Source: Candidatus Thalassarchaeaceae archaeon
GTDB lineage: Archaea; Thermoplasmatota; Poseidoniia; Poseidoniales; Thalassarchaeaceae
Direction of reading: 5' to 3'
Assembly: GCA_029250605.1 (NCBI GenBank)
Contig: JAQXEZ010000006.1
Span: 75,535-139,534 of the forward strand
Length of the DNA: 64,000 nt
The notes below the pieces were generated by a model. The model was not told where the DNA came from, made no database searches, and worked only from the letters and a program-made list of their open reading frames with translations. A program made the position numbers and the translations under genes. Below are positions 9,450 to 17,676 of the stretch, piece by piece (the stretch's first letter is position 1; every line of letters starts with the position of its first letter).

Positions 9450-9691
9450 GCCCTGATTCGAACATACAACTTCCCTATCGAGCTGGCGATTAGCGGAATT
9501 GCAATAATTAGCCCACATACTACTGTATAGAGAGACTTACCACCCAGTGTAGGCTCCATTGCAGAAGCAAACTCTGGAGCAAGAATTACTCCAATAATTG
9601 AGAGTGAGACTAGTGAAAATCTATCAACAAAAGGAGAGAAAATCTTGGTCCCCACTTCCGTCCTACCAGGTAGTGAACCGGTGCCTTCCAT
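9446..9691 (-). CDS. Small two-helix membrane protein
   Basis: 81 residues with two hydrophobic stretches, about 28-45 (LVSLSIIGVILAPEFASA) and 54-72 (LYTVVCGLIIAIPLIASS), and basic residues at the end. It converges on the multi-pass membrane gene, overlapping its stop by 4 nt, and is divergent from ttuA with 74 nt between them. No family recognised. The amphipathic pattern and tidy fit between genes support coding, but it is short. Confidence 0.55.
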   Translation of the reverse strand: MEGTGSLPGRTEVGTKIFSPFVDRFSLVSLSIIGVILAPEFASAMEPTLGGKSLYTVVCGLIIAIPLIASSIGKLYVRIRA

Positions 9692-9765
9692 GACATTCCG
9701 GTCAGGATTACACGAATCAATTCACCGGAGGATGGGTTCAAGCCTATGCAACAGGACGACACATC

Positions 9766-10767
9766 ATGAGCGGTGAAATCGAGGTTCAGTCATGCAGCAG
9801 ATGCCGCTCAGATGCAATTGTATTCCAAGCATACAGCGGCCAACATCTCTGCGGTCGACACCTATACTCATCCATTCGCAAGAGAACATCGCGTGAACTT
9901 CGGCATCAACTCGATTTACCAAAAAACGCAACCAAGGAAGACGGCTCCCCCTTCATAGTACTCGTTGCCATTTCTGGTGGTAAGGACTCCGCAGTACTGC
10001 TTTCGATGATCAATGAGATCATCGGGCGAAGGAGGGATGTCAAATTGGTCGCAGGGTGCGTAGATGAGGGAATTGACGGGTACCGCGCTCCATCAATGGA
10101 GTTCGCGAAGGAACTGGCAGAATCACTTGACGTCAGATTCGAGACGCTTAGCTACGAGGAGATGGGGTACGGCAGGATGGACGAGGTAGTCCAGCTGATG
10201 CCCTCGATGGGGAGGAATCATGATGCGGCGAAAGGCCTCATGCCCTGCTCTTTCTGCGGAGTCTTCCGACGTCAGGGCCTCAATGCACTAGCGGAAAAGG
10301 TCGGGGCTGACGTCATGGCTCTGGGTCACAATCTGGATGACATGGCCCAATCAATTCTGATGAACCTCCAGAAGGGCGAAATCGACAGATCGGTCAGGCT
10401 AGCCCCTCACACAAACTCCCAGATAGAGGGCCTAGTACCCAGGATAGTGCCTCTCAGGTGGGTACCCGAGCAGGAGATTCATGCACATGCTCTGTATGCG
10501 GGCTTGCCAATTCACCATGGGGACTGTCCCCACGCACCGGGTGCCATGCGCCAGCAGAGCAGGTCTGTTGTTGCTAGGTTGGAGGAACTGACTCCTGGTG
10601 CTAGACACGGTCTACTGCATTCCCTAGATCAGATTAGGGATCTCCACTCACTAGCAAATCCAGATCTCAAGCACGACGTCAACAACTGCATCGAGTGCGG
10701 TGAGATAACCAGCCGAGAGGTCTGCCAGTCCTGCACAATGAGGGATTGGCTGGCCAATGCTTCTTAG
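9766..10767 (+). CDS. TtuA/NcsA-type tRNA 2-thiolation enzyme
   Basis: An ATP-pyrophosphatase that adenylates and thiolates a tRNA uridine (position 34 or 54, depending on subgroup), using a ubiquitin-like sulfur carrier in the cytosol. Features in order: N-terminal zinc site C10/C13 and CGRH (29-32); the PP-loop SGGKDS at 70-75; the Fe-S ligand pair in PCSFCG near 160; the conserved GHNLDDMAQS; a third conserved cysteine in GDCPHAPGAM near 253; and a C-terminal zinc site CIECGE...CQSC. The length of 333 is normal. The N- and C-terminal zinc knuckles and PCxxC set identify the TtuA/Ncs6 group rather than TtcA or TilS. Which uridine it modifies cannot be told from sequence alone. Confidence 0.92.
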   Translation: MSGEIEVQSCSRCRSDAIVFQAYSGQHLCGRHLYSSIRKRTSRELRHQLDLPKNATKEDGSPFIVLVAISGGKDSAVLLSMINEIIGRRRDVKLVAGCVDEGIDGYRAPSMEFAKELAESLDVRFETLSYEEMGYGRMDEVVQLMPSMGRNHDAAKGLMPCSFCGVFRRQGLNALAEKVGADVMALGHNLDDMAQSILMNLQKGEIDRSVRLAPHTNSQIEGLVPRIVPLRWVPEQEIHAHALYAGLPIHHGDCPHAPGAMRQQSRSVVARLEELTPGARHGLLHSLDQIRDLHSLANPDLKHDVNNCIECGEITSREVCQSCTMRDWLANAS

Positions 10768-10811
10768 TAATCAGTTTTCACTGGGGTAATATCCTCAAAT
10801 TTGAGAATGAA

Positions 10812-11279
10812 TTAGATGATGTTCTCTATCAACTCATCGATTTCCTGCCCTCGTCCACAGTAGTAGCACCTGACTTCCAATGGCTCTCTTGAGACAACCT
10901 TCATTCTCTGAGGGAGAGGCTCGCGTAGATTCTTCGTGATACAGTTTGAGAAGGAGCATTTGGCTATGTTCAATAGGTCATCCGCCAGTTCCACGTTCAT
11001 CTTCTCTGCAACTGCATGGTTTCTGATTATCGCAATGCTGGCAGCCGGTGCGATAAGCGCTAACCTGTCTAGGTCTTCTTGGTCCAGCTCCCTGTCCTCA
11101 ATTTTGAGAACGTCCTTCCTCCCGAGCTTGTCACTTGGTACGTTCATCACCAGGGAAACTGGAGTGGCCCTGTCGGTGTTTATTCTGAGGATACTGATCA
11201 CCTGCATTGCGTAACCAGAGGGAATGTGGTCGACCACGGTTCCATTTCGAATCGCTGTAACCCTCCTCATCTCGGACAT
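10812..11279 (-). CDS. pyrI: Aspartate carbamoyltransferase regulatory chain
   Basis: The regulatory subunit of aspartate carbamoyltransferase; it binds nucleotide effectors and bridges catalytic trimers through a zinc site. The start chosen, ATG 11279, overlaps the pyrB stop by one base (TAATG) with GAAGGTGAAG upstream and gives 155 residues, close to the E. coli 153; a longer frame reaching 11321 overlaps pyrB and is not needed. The allosteric domain is about 1-100 (HIPSGYAMQVISIL, IAPAASIAIIRN). The zinc domain has C-x4-C (CSFSNC) and C-x2-C (CYYC) ligands, all intact. Directly downstream of pyrB in one operon, so the holoenzyme is probably allosterically regulated. Confidence 0.96.
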   Translation of the reverse strand: MSEMRRVTAIRNGTVVDHIPSGYAMQVISILRINTDRATPVSLVMNVPSDKLGRKDVLKIEDRELDQEDLDRLALIAPAASIAIIRNHAVAEKMNVELADDLLNIAKCSFSNCITKNLREPLPQRMKVVSREPLEVRCYYCGRGQEIDELIENII

Positions 11280-12253
11280 TACTTCACCTTCTTCGGAACT
11301 TCTACGCCAAGGCTCCGGCACAGTAGTGCCATTCTAGTTGGGACGCCATTGAATGCCTGTTGGAAGTACTTTGCAAACTCAGTCGAGTCTACGCTCGCGG
11401 CTATCTCGTCCACTCTGGGTAGTGGATGCATGATTATCATCCCCTTCTTCGCACTTGTGAGAATGGGTGCCTCGATTCTGTAAATTCCGGCGACCTTGGC
11501 ATACTCTTCCTCATCTGGGAACCTTTCCTTCTGGATTCTTGTCATGTAAATGACGTCGGCATCGGAAATTTGCTCATCCAGTAACTCAGTCTCTGTGACA
11601 TCTGCTCCATGTGCCTTCAAGTCGGAGACAATCTCTTCGGGCATCTTCAACGAGGCTGGAGAGACAAGTGTCAGTCTAGCACCGAATCTAACAAGTGCGT
11701 GAGAAAGGCTGTGCACCGTTCTCCCATACCTCAGATCACCCACCAGAACAACGCTCAAACCATCCAGCGTTCCATGAGCCTGCCGAATGGTGAATAGGTC
11801 CAGCATCGTCTGAGTGGGATGGTTCCCAGCGCCGTCCCCAGCATTCAGAATCGGAATCCCAACTGCATCCGCACTGTACTGAGCTGCTCCCTGCCTTGGG
11901 TGCCTGATCGCTGCAATGTCTGCATATCCGTCAATCATCTGCATTGTATCATACAGAGTTTCTCCCTTGGAGACTGAGGTTCCTACAGAGCTGAAGTTTA
12001 GGACCGAGCCTCCAAGCCTCTTCATCGCGGTCTCGAAAGACATCCTAGTCCTAGTTGAGTTCTCGAAGAACATGTTTGCTAGGACCTTGCCTTGTAGAAG
12101 AGGGAGAAGGATATCCCCCTTGGCCACGGGAACTAACTTCTCCGCGTCATCGAGTACAGCAACGATATCGTCATTGGTCAGGTCATCCATAGTGACTAGG
12201 TTGCCCATGCTCTCTGACTCTCGCGGATGCGCCTCTCTCATAGGCCTTGTCAT
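11279..12253 (-). CDS. pyrB: Aspartate carbamoyltransferase catalytic chain
   Basis: Condenses carbamoyl phosphate with L-aspartate, the committed step of pyrimidine synthesis. Motifs: carbamoyl-phosphate loop STRTR (66-70), GAGNHPTQ, DLRYGRTVHS, and HPLPR near 277. 324 residues, slightly longer than the E. coli enzyme; the extra length is a short N-terminal tail, and M16 (MGNLVTMDDL) is an alternative start giving 309 residues. Translationally coupled to pyrI. The gene diverges from the GHMP kinase across a 66-nt gap that must hold both promoters. The next pathway enzyme, dihydroorotase, is encoded separately at 20.1-21.5 kb. Confidence 0.96.
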   Translation of the reverse strand: MTRPMREAHPRESESMGNLVTMDDLTNDDIVAVLDDAEKLVPVAKGDILLPLLQGKVLANMFFENSTRTRMSFETAMKRLGGSVLNFSSVGTSVSKGETLYDTMQMIDGYADIAAIRHPRQGAAQYSADAVGIPILNAGDGAGNHPTQTMLDLFTIRQAHGTLDGLSVVLVGDLRYGRTVHSLSHALVRFGARLTLVSPASLKMPEEIVSDLKAHGADVTETELLDEQISDADVIYMTRIQKERFPDEEEYAKVAGIYRIEAPILTSAKKGMIIMHPLPRVDEIAASVDSTEFAKYFQQAFNGVPTRMALLCRSLGVEVPKKVK

Positions 12254-12319
12254 TGGTAGAATTCCTTGATTTCACCAAACCGGCGTCTTGATGAGTGATA
12301 CTCTGCCCCCCAAGTTGCG

Positions 12320-13300
12320 ATGATAATCAGCCGAACCCCGCTCAGAGTGTCCTTCTGCGGAGGCGGGACGGATATTGACGAGTTCTCGATGGCCGAGTCA
12401 TCCGGCGGTCGTGTTGTCTCTACTGCAATCAACAAATATGTGTACGTCACGATGAATCAGCGATTCGATGACAGGATTAGAATCTCATATTCGTCCATGG
12501 AGGACGTAGATTCAGTATCCCAGATTCAGCATGGTCTGATCAGGGAAGCTTTGCGACTAACTGGAATAGAATCTGGCGTTGAGATCACCACAATAGCAGA
12601 TATTCCTGGACGAGGTACAGGGCTTGGCTCTTCTTCATCAGTCACGGTTGGTCTTCTGAATGCGATGCATTCATTCCAGGGCAGAAATCCATCAAAGGAA
12701 CAACTAGCAGAGGAGGCATGCAAGATAGAGATAGAAATAATGGGTGCTCCAATTGGTCGGCAGGATCAGTATGCTGCCTCCTTCGGAGGAATCAACTCAA
12801 TTAGATTTGGAGACGGGGGAGTCATAGTAGAACCAATAGAAATCGGGAATGATTTGGTATCAAATATCTCCAGTAATTTCACACTAGTTTTCACTGGGAT
12901 GACTAGAAGTGCCAGTGAAGTCCTTTCTGAGGAATCTGAAGATGAACAAGACAAGATTAGTCGAATGAGGATGATTCGGGAACATGCAGACAAGGCAGCA
13001 ATAATGTTCCAGAATGGGGATTTAGATTCAATAGGCGGTCTTCTAAACGAAACCTGGAATGCTAAGAGGGGGATATCTTCGCTCATTACGAATCCATCTA
13101 TCGATGAACTTCACGGAAAAGTCATGACTTCAGGAGCAAAGGGTGCGAAGTTGTTAGGAGCCGGAAATGGCGGATTCCTCTTGGTATACGGAGATGATGT
13201 ACTCAGAGATACTCTACAGGGAAAACTTGGGTCTGAGTTTCGGATGTTCCCTTTGGACATAGATTTCTCAGGTTCCGTGATTATTCATGGAAATTCATAG
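12320..13300 (+). CDS. GHMP-family sugar kinase, HddA-like (heptose-7-phosphate kinase type)
   Basis: A GHMP kinase of 326 residues that most resembles D-glycero-alpha-D-manno-heptose-7-phosphate kinase and related sugar kinases. It has the N-terminal ISRTPLRVSFCGGGTDI block typical of that subgroup, the phosphate-binding loop IPGRGTGLGSSSS near 94-106, the GRQDQYAASFGG block, and the C-terminal glycine motif GAKLLGAGNGGF. The pathway role (nucleotide-activated sugar for S-layer or surface glycan) is inferred from the subgroup; no other sugar gene is beside it. It overlaps no neighbour, and the next gene begins 10 nt after its stop with GGGGTGA before it, so the two are co-transcribed. Confidence 0.85.
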   Translation: MIISRTPLRVSFCGGGTDIDEFSMAESSGGRVVSTAINKYVYVTMNQRFDDRIRISYSSMEDVDSVSQIQHGLIREALRLTGIESGVEITTIADIPGRGTGLGSSSSVTVGLLNAMHSFQGRNPSKEQLAEEACKIEIEIMGAPIGRQDQYAASFGGINSIRFGDGGVIVEPIEIGNDLVSNISSNFTLVFTGMTRSASEVLSEESEDEQDKISRMRMIREHADKAAIMFQNGDLDSIGGLLNETWNAKRGISSLITNPSIDELHGKVMTSGAKGAKLLGAGNGGFLLVYGDDVLRDTLQGKLGSEFRMFPLDIDFSGSVIIHGNS

Positions 13301-13310
13301 GGGTGAACCG

Positions 13311-15437
13311 ATGTCCTTCCGAAAAAGAAATCACAGGCTCGCCCCAATTCTTCTTGTCTCGATCCTCGTTGTTCTAGTCCCACTTCAAGAATCGACCAAT
13401 AGCCTAGAGGACAACGTCTCAACTACTCAAAATTCAGATTCTCAGGAAAACCTCCCGATATGGGGTCAGTCATTCCTAAACTTCACTGGTTCCATATCTC
13501 CAAGCTCAGAAGTGAATGCAACATGGTTCGCGGAGGTCACAGTCTCTGAGAGTTATGGCACTGATTTACTGGATAACAGATCGATAGGGTTGCTGGAGCA
13601 AATTGACACACAACTCGGGAACTCAGACGGGTGGATTAACTCAACAGAGTCACAGGAATTCTCAGAATTAGTGGCCTTCTCAAGGAATTGGACCGACTCT
13701 TCTTCCGGTGGATGTTGCAGTTTCGACTACAACTCCATGGTTGTAATCGGGCAGACGGAAATTATCGTCACCCCCCCTGAAACGGGTCCCGTAAATAGGA
13801 CCAACGGGAATTGGAGCTGGACCGAGTCGGCCACCATGTTAGGAGCATCCGATGGAAGGACTCTGAGGCTTATCGATATCCCAAGAGCGGGTGCCATGAT
13901 AGAGGAAGTACCCCTTGAAATCCAACTTCCCAATAATTGGGAATATAGGTACAGCCCAATGTCAGAAGTAATCTCCGGTAGTCCCGGATTATTCACAGTA
14001 GATCGTTCACAGGCCCCAGTTGCTTATGACATCAGGATAACGATCACCGAGAACATTCCTCCCATAATTTCTGCTTCTAGATCCCCTCTGACTTCTTCCA
14101 CAATACCACTGGAAAAGGCCACAATATTCTCCGCTTCTTGCAGCGACAGCCCACTAGAATCACCTGAGATTCAGTGGACAGTTAGCAGCCAAGGAGAGGT
14201 AATTAGCACGTATAATAACTCATGGTTCCAAGTTGTCCCAGATGAGATTGGATTCTCCCACGGAGAGGTTATGAGCGTAAATGCCACATGCCTCGACTTC
14301 CATGGAGCATCATCAAGTTGGAATGATAATCCTACTGTTGACGGGGTGCTGCCAACATGGATTGGGACTGTGGTGGTGGGCAATTCCCAAACCTCTCCAC
14401 TTGATCCTACAAGCCTCAGCCCAATCATGGCTCCAGCGGGAAGTACAATTCGCTTCGATGTAAATGCCTCAGATGACTCCTCCCTCCCAGTCCTCCTAGA
14501 ACTATACTCGAACATTTCTGAAGGATGGAGGCAATCGGGAATGTCGGAACAAACATTCGAGTTCACGGTTAATCAGGGCATGGGAGTCAATGGAGCCGAC
14601 ATGGGAATCTATCAAAGGCACTTGGCCAGGAATCCAACCATAATCAGCGTAGCTCTCCTGGTTTCTGATGATGCTGGAAACACCGCTATCGGACAATGGA
14701 CTATCCAGGTTCTCGACTCAAATCCACCTACGGTAATTCCCAGACTATTTTCCAATGGAATTGAGATTGAGATGGGTGACGATTCCCATGAGGATGACGA
14801 GTTGACGATCAATCTATCCTATTCTTTCGATGATCTGGACTCCATAGGCAATTTGTCATGGTCGATCTGGATAGACGGGGATGAAGCTTCATGGGACGAT
14901 CTGAACTGGTCAGTTTCCGAACCCATCCCGATTCCACCATTGCTGCAGGGCAATCATGAAATCGTGGTCAAGGCGACCGATTCTAAGGGCAACACCAGAG
15001 AGGAGACGGTTCTACTTACTGTTCAGCCAAGAAGTGGTGCTCACATCAGGGTGGTTGAGGCGACCCTTTCTGACGACTCCAAGGTCGGGGGGACAGCCAT
15101 TCTGACAGTGGTCGTCGAGAATGATGGGTCTGACTCAGCATTCGCGAGAGTTTGCCTTTCAGATATTTGTGGAAGGTGGACGGAGCAACCCTTCGCGTCT
15201 TCGTTGGGAAACGGACCGGGCCAGGGAATAGTGGTATTCCAATTCGAGATGGAAAACGATAGTCTCGACGGACTGTATCTGAATTGGGACAGTGCGTCAG
15301 CAGGGACGCATGGAATGATCCCACTGGAAGTGGAGTACAATACACAAGAAGACAACCTCGGATTGTTGGTCTTGGTTCTAGGAAGTGTAATCTTTTCCGT
15401 TTTCCTGATGATTAACAAGGCACGAGCAGAAGATTGA
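13311..15437 (+). CDS. Secreted/anchored beta-sandwich surface protein
   Basis: About 708 residues. A signal peptide is visible at 1-30 (RKRNHRLAPILLVSILVVLVP) and a single C-terminal membrane helix (LGLLVLVLGSVIFSVFLMI) with a short RAED tail, so it is a type-I anchored envelope protein. The outer part is rich in Asn, Ser, Thr, Asp and sequons, and looks like repeated Ig-like modules (for example SPIMAPAGSTIRFDVNASDDS, VSDDAGNTAIGQWTI, VKATDSKGN). The last module, near 585-665, resembles CARDB (VGGTAILTVVVENDGSDSA). I place the start at ATG 13311 after GGGGTGA. It is coupled to the GHMP kinase. Function unknown; adhesion or scaffolding is only a guess. Confidence 0.8.
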   Translation: MSFRKRNHRLAPILLVSILVVLVPLQESTNSLEDNVSTTQNSDSQENLPIWGQSFLNFTGSISPSSEVNATWFAEVTVSESYGTDLLDNRSIGLLEQIDTQLGNSDGWINSTESQEFSELVAFSRNWTDSSSGGCCSFDYNSMVVIGQTEIIVTPPETGPVNRTNGNWSWTESATMLGASDGRTLRLIDIPRAGAMIEEVPLEIQLPNNWEYRYSPMSEVISGSPGLFTVDRSQAPVAYDIRITITENIPPIISASRSPLTSSTIPLEKATIFSASCSDSPLESPEIQWTVSSQGEVISTYNNSWFQVVPDEIGFSHGEVMSVNATCLDFHGASSSWNDNPTVDGVLPTWIGTVVVGNSQTSPLDPTSLSPIMAPAGSTIRFDVNASDDSSLPVLLELYSNISEGWRQSGMSEQTFEFTVNQGMGVNGADMGIYQRHLARNPTIISVALLVSDDAGNTAIGQWTIQVLDSNPPTVIPRLFSNGIEIEMGDDSHEDDELTINLSYSFDDLDSIGNLSWSIWIDGDEASWDDLNWSVSEPIPIPPLLQGNHEIVVKATDSKGNTREETVLLTVQPRSGAHIRVVEATLSDDSKVGGTAILTVVVENDGSDSAFARVCLSDICGRWTEQPFASSLGNGPGQGIVVFQFEMENDSLDGLYLNWDSASAGTHGMIPLEVEYNTQEDNLGLLVLVLGSVIFSVFLMINKARAED

Positions 15438-15505
15438 GATTTAACCACTCCAAACCTGCTCATGGAACCGCATACATATTGACCCCCTCTGCCTGTTCGT
15501 AATTC

Positions 15506-17221
15506 ATGGTGATGCTTCCAGACTACCCGATACGAGTTGTTGCAAAACATCGTAACAGGGTGGATAGGGCCGCTCTAGTATCGCAGTTATTGCTAATTTC
15601 ACTGGGTGCCTGGTGGATATTTACCTCATTTGGTCACGAAACCTCTTATCTGGAGAGATTTGCTCCCGGAGCAGTCCTATTTTCAGCGGCCCTGATGATG
15701 CCAGACCTAGTAGAATTTGGACCAATTCAGAGAACTAGAGTCTCAACCGCATGCTGCATTTCATGGCCACCGCTACTTGCATTTGCCGAGGTGAATCGGA
15801 GTGACGATGGTAATCTTGGAGCAGTAATCCTCCTCGTTCTGGCTTCTGCAGCACTCTTCTCATCTTCGAGACACATTCTCAGGTCAGATGTAAATTCAAG
15901 GAGATGGAGGGGCCTAATGACAACTTTCGGCTTTGGACTGGCAATCTCGGTCGTACTAACCAACCCCAACCCCGAGTCACTCCTTATCGTCGGGGTGCCA
16001 GCAATCCTAACCACAATCCCCCCACTTCTCACTAAGGATGGCCTCGAGGAGCAAAGGAAGACATTCACCGCGCGGCTGAAAACCGCCGAGAGCAGAATCT
16101 TGGGATTACAGTCTGGAAACAGTCTATTACAACAGCCAAACTCTCTCTTGAAGACTGCAAGAGAAGAGGGCTGGAAGAATCCTGAGAAGGGAATCAACCT
16201 AATTTCTGATGCCGAGAGGGAAGCTGACAGGATTCTCTCTTTCCTATCCGATATTGATGAGGTCAAGGCACAGTCTATTGCCTCCATAGAACGTGCAGAA
16301 GCGATAACCGGCACCCCAGGTAGGGCTCGGACGACTCTAGACAGTGCGCTTGCTGAGCTCGATAACGGATCTCTGAGGATAGCAGAGAACAAATTCAGAG
16401 AAGCCAAATCAATGGCCGAGAAAATAGAGACTCATTGGAAAGAAGCCAAAGACGCAATCGAAGAGGCGGAGAAGTCGATTTCATCAGGAGATGGTCATTT
16501 GGTTAGAGGGCTAATTTCCACCCTCGAGGAAGCGAAGAAGGCCATGACGGAAGAGAATCCCGAGTATGCATTGGCGATTGTATCAGAGATCCCCTCCCAG
16601 ATGGGGGACGTCGAAGGACTAATGGCACGTGCCAAAAAATCCCTAGAGGATGCTGAGAATGAGATCTCTTCGTCTGATTCCGACTCCATCGATGATCTAA
16701 AACAGAGGCTGGATGAGGCAAATGAAGCCCTTGAAGGGGGAAACCCATCTCTGGCAATAGGATTGTCCGACGGCGTAACCAGATCACTCAGGGAGGAGGC
16801 AGCGGCGAAAACATCAGTTCAGAGAGCATTGAGGCAGAGGAAGAGCATCGAGGACGAAATCCCCCTGGGAGATGTGGGCTCCGAATGGAGAGATAGGTTG
16901 GAGAGGGTCACATCTTTGGCTGAATCAGGAAATTGGGTCGAAGCTAACGATTCAATTCAGACTCTGACCATAGAACTCGAATCCCTATCTTCCAGAAAGA
17001 GGGAGGCGAGAGAGATGCTGGACTTCCTTGTTGACGACTGGAGCAAACTCAGGAATAGGCTAGATTCATCCGGTGTTTCAGCAAATAATGAGGCTAGGGT
17101 TGAAACCGAGAGAGCCTTATCTGACTCGGAGAGTTCCTTATCCGAAGGCAGGATCGACTCATGCTTGGAATTACTAGGAAAGGCCGATTCGTCAATGGAA
17201 GCACTCAGACGCCTAGTATGA
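15506..17221 (+). CDS. Membrane protein with long cytosolic coiled-coil region
   Basis: 571 residues. Four to five hydrophobic segments occupy about 23-175 (AALVSQLLLISLGAWWIF, FAPGAVLFSAALMM, AVILLVLASAALFSS, LMTTFGFGLAISVVLT, ESLLIVGVPAILTTIPPLL). The rest, about 180-571, is almost entirely acidic helix with heptad character and repeated A/E/L/S-rich motifs such as ASIERAEAI, LEEAKKAM, ALAIVSEIPSQ and SLEDAENEI. It looks like tandem helical hairpins of about 40-50 residues. No enzymatic motif. It resembles coiled-coil envelope-associated proteins only in general terms. The ATG at 15506 and one two codons later are both possible. A T-run immediately follows the stop, consistent with archaeal termination. 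Confidence 0.75.
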   Translation: MVMLPDYPIRVVAKHRNRVDRAALVSQLLLISLGAWWIFTSFGHETSYLERFAPGAVLFSAALMMPDLVEFGPIQRTRVSTACCISWPPLLAFAEVNRSDDGNLGAVILLVLASAALFSSSRHILRSDVNSRRWRGLMTTFGFGLAISVVLTNPNPESLLIVGVPAILTTIPPLLTKDGLEEQRKTFTARLKTAESRILGLQSGNSLLQQPNSLLKTAREEGWKNPEKGINLISDAEREADRILSFLSDIDEVKAQSIASIERAEAITGTPGRARTTLDSALAELDNGSLRIAENKFREAKSMAEKIETHWKEAKDAIEEAEKSISSGDGHLVRGLISTLEEAKKAMTEENPEYALAIVSEIPSQMGDVEGLMARAKKSLEDAENEISSSDSDSIDDLKQRLDEANEALEGGNPSLAIGLSDGVTRSLREEAAAKTSVQRALRQRKSIEDEIPLGDVGSEWRDRLERVTSLAESGNWVEANDSIQTLTIELESLSSRKREAREMLDFLVDDWSKLRNRLDSSGVSANNEARVETERALSDSESSLSEGRIDSCLELLGKADSSMEALRRLV

Positions 17222-17274
17222 TTTTTGACGTCCACCGAGTCTCTCAATTACCCCGACCGTCTCGCTGGAATCAC

Positions 17275-17349
17275 GCGGACATGGTCTAGTGGTTATGACA
17301 GTAGGTTCCCAACCTGCTAACCCGGGTTCAACTCCCGGTGTCCGCACCA
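17275..17349 (+). tRNA. tRNA-Gly(CCC)
   Basis: A cloverleaf can be drawn: acceptor GCGGACA/TGTCCGC, D arm with AGTGGTTA, anticodon stem GTAGG/CCTGC with loop TTCCCAA giving anticodon CCC, T arm CCGGG-TTCAACT-CCCGG, discriminator A, and an encoded CCA at 17347-17349. The anticodon reads GGG glycine codons. Confidence 0.95.
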
Positions 17350-17395
17350 CATCTCTCTATCTGCAGAGTTACCAATGACTCATGCAGCCAATTTG

Positions 17396-17402
17396 TTTAA
17401 AT
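17396..17402 (+). promoter_or_regulatory. TATA-like box
   Basis: TTTAAAT lies 25 nt before the ATG at 17427, the spacing expected for a leaderless archaeal transcript. It could instead serve the lipoprotein gene at 17677. Confidence 0.35.
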
Positions 17403-17426
17403 CGCAGATGACGATGATTCAATCTT

Positions 17427-17642
17427 ATGGACCAAACACTGGACATGCAGGTTGCCGCGCTGATTTTTCTAGCCGGCACAAAGAGCCTCGTCACTAGTGC
17501 GGACACTGGTGACGTTGAGATGACGACTGAAAAAGAGACAGATTCGGAAGAACCGGCCCCGTCAAACTCTATTCCACTCAACGAGCCCCCCTTACCCAAT
17601 CCTAACCATTTTTCCATATCTATTATTGAGTGCAATCTATGA
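17427..17642 (+). CDS. Possible small acidic protein, unknown
   Basis: 71 residues between tRNA-Gly and the beta-propeller lipoprotein. It has a hydrophobic start (MQVAALIFLAGTKSLV) followed by an acidic, proline-rich stretch (TEKETDSEEPAPSNS, NEPPLPNPN). A TATA-like box sits 25 nt upstream of the ATG. This is the only candidate in the otherwise empty 17350-17676 interval. An opposing frame covers the same region but has no comparable promoter. Coding is uncertain. Confidence 0.35.
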   Translation: MDQTLDMQVAALIFLAGTKSLVTSADTGDVEMTTEKETDSEEPAPSNSIPLNEPPLPNPNHFSISIIECNL

Positions 17643-17676
17643 TACTACTAATTTCAAAAAGGATGATTGAGGCGGA

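Noticed and set aside
15041-15550. A 169-residue minus-strand frame spanning the end of the surface protein and the start of the coiled-coil protein
   Set aside because: It crosses two real plus-strand genes and has no signature.
17369-17635. An 88-residue minus-strand frame between tRNA-Gly and the beta-propeller gene
   Set aside because: No motif or promoter; the plus-strand frame has the better-spaced TATA-like box.
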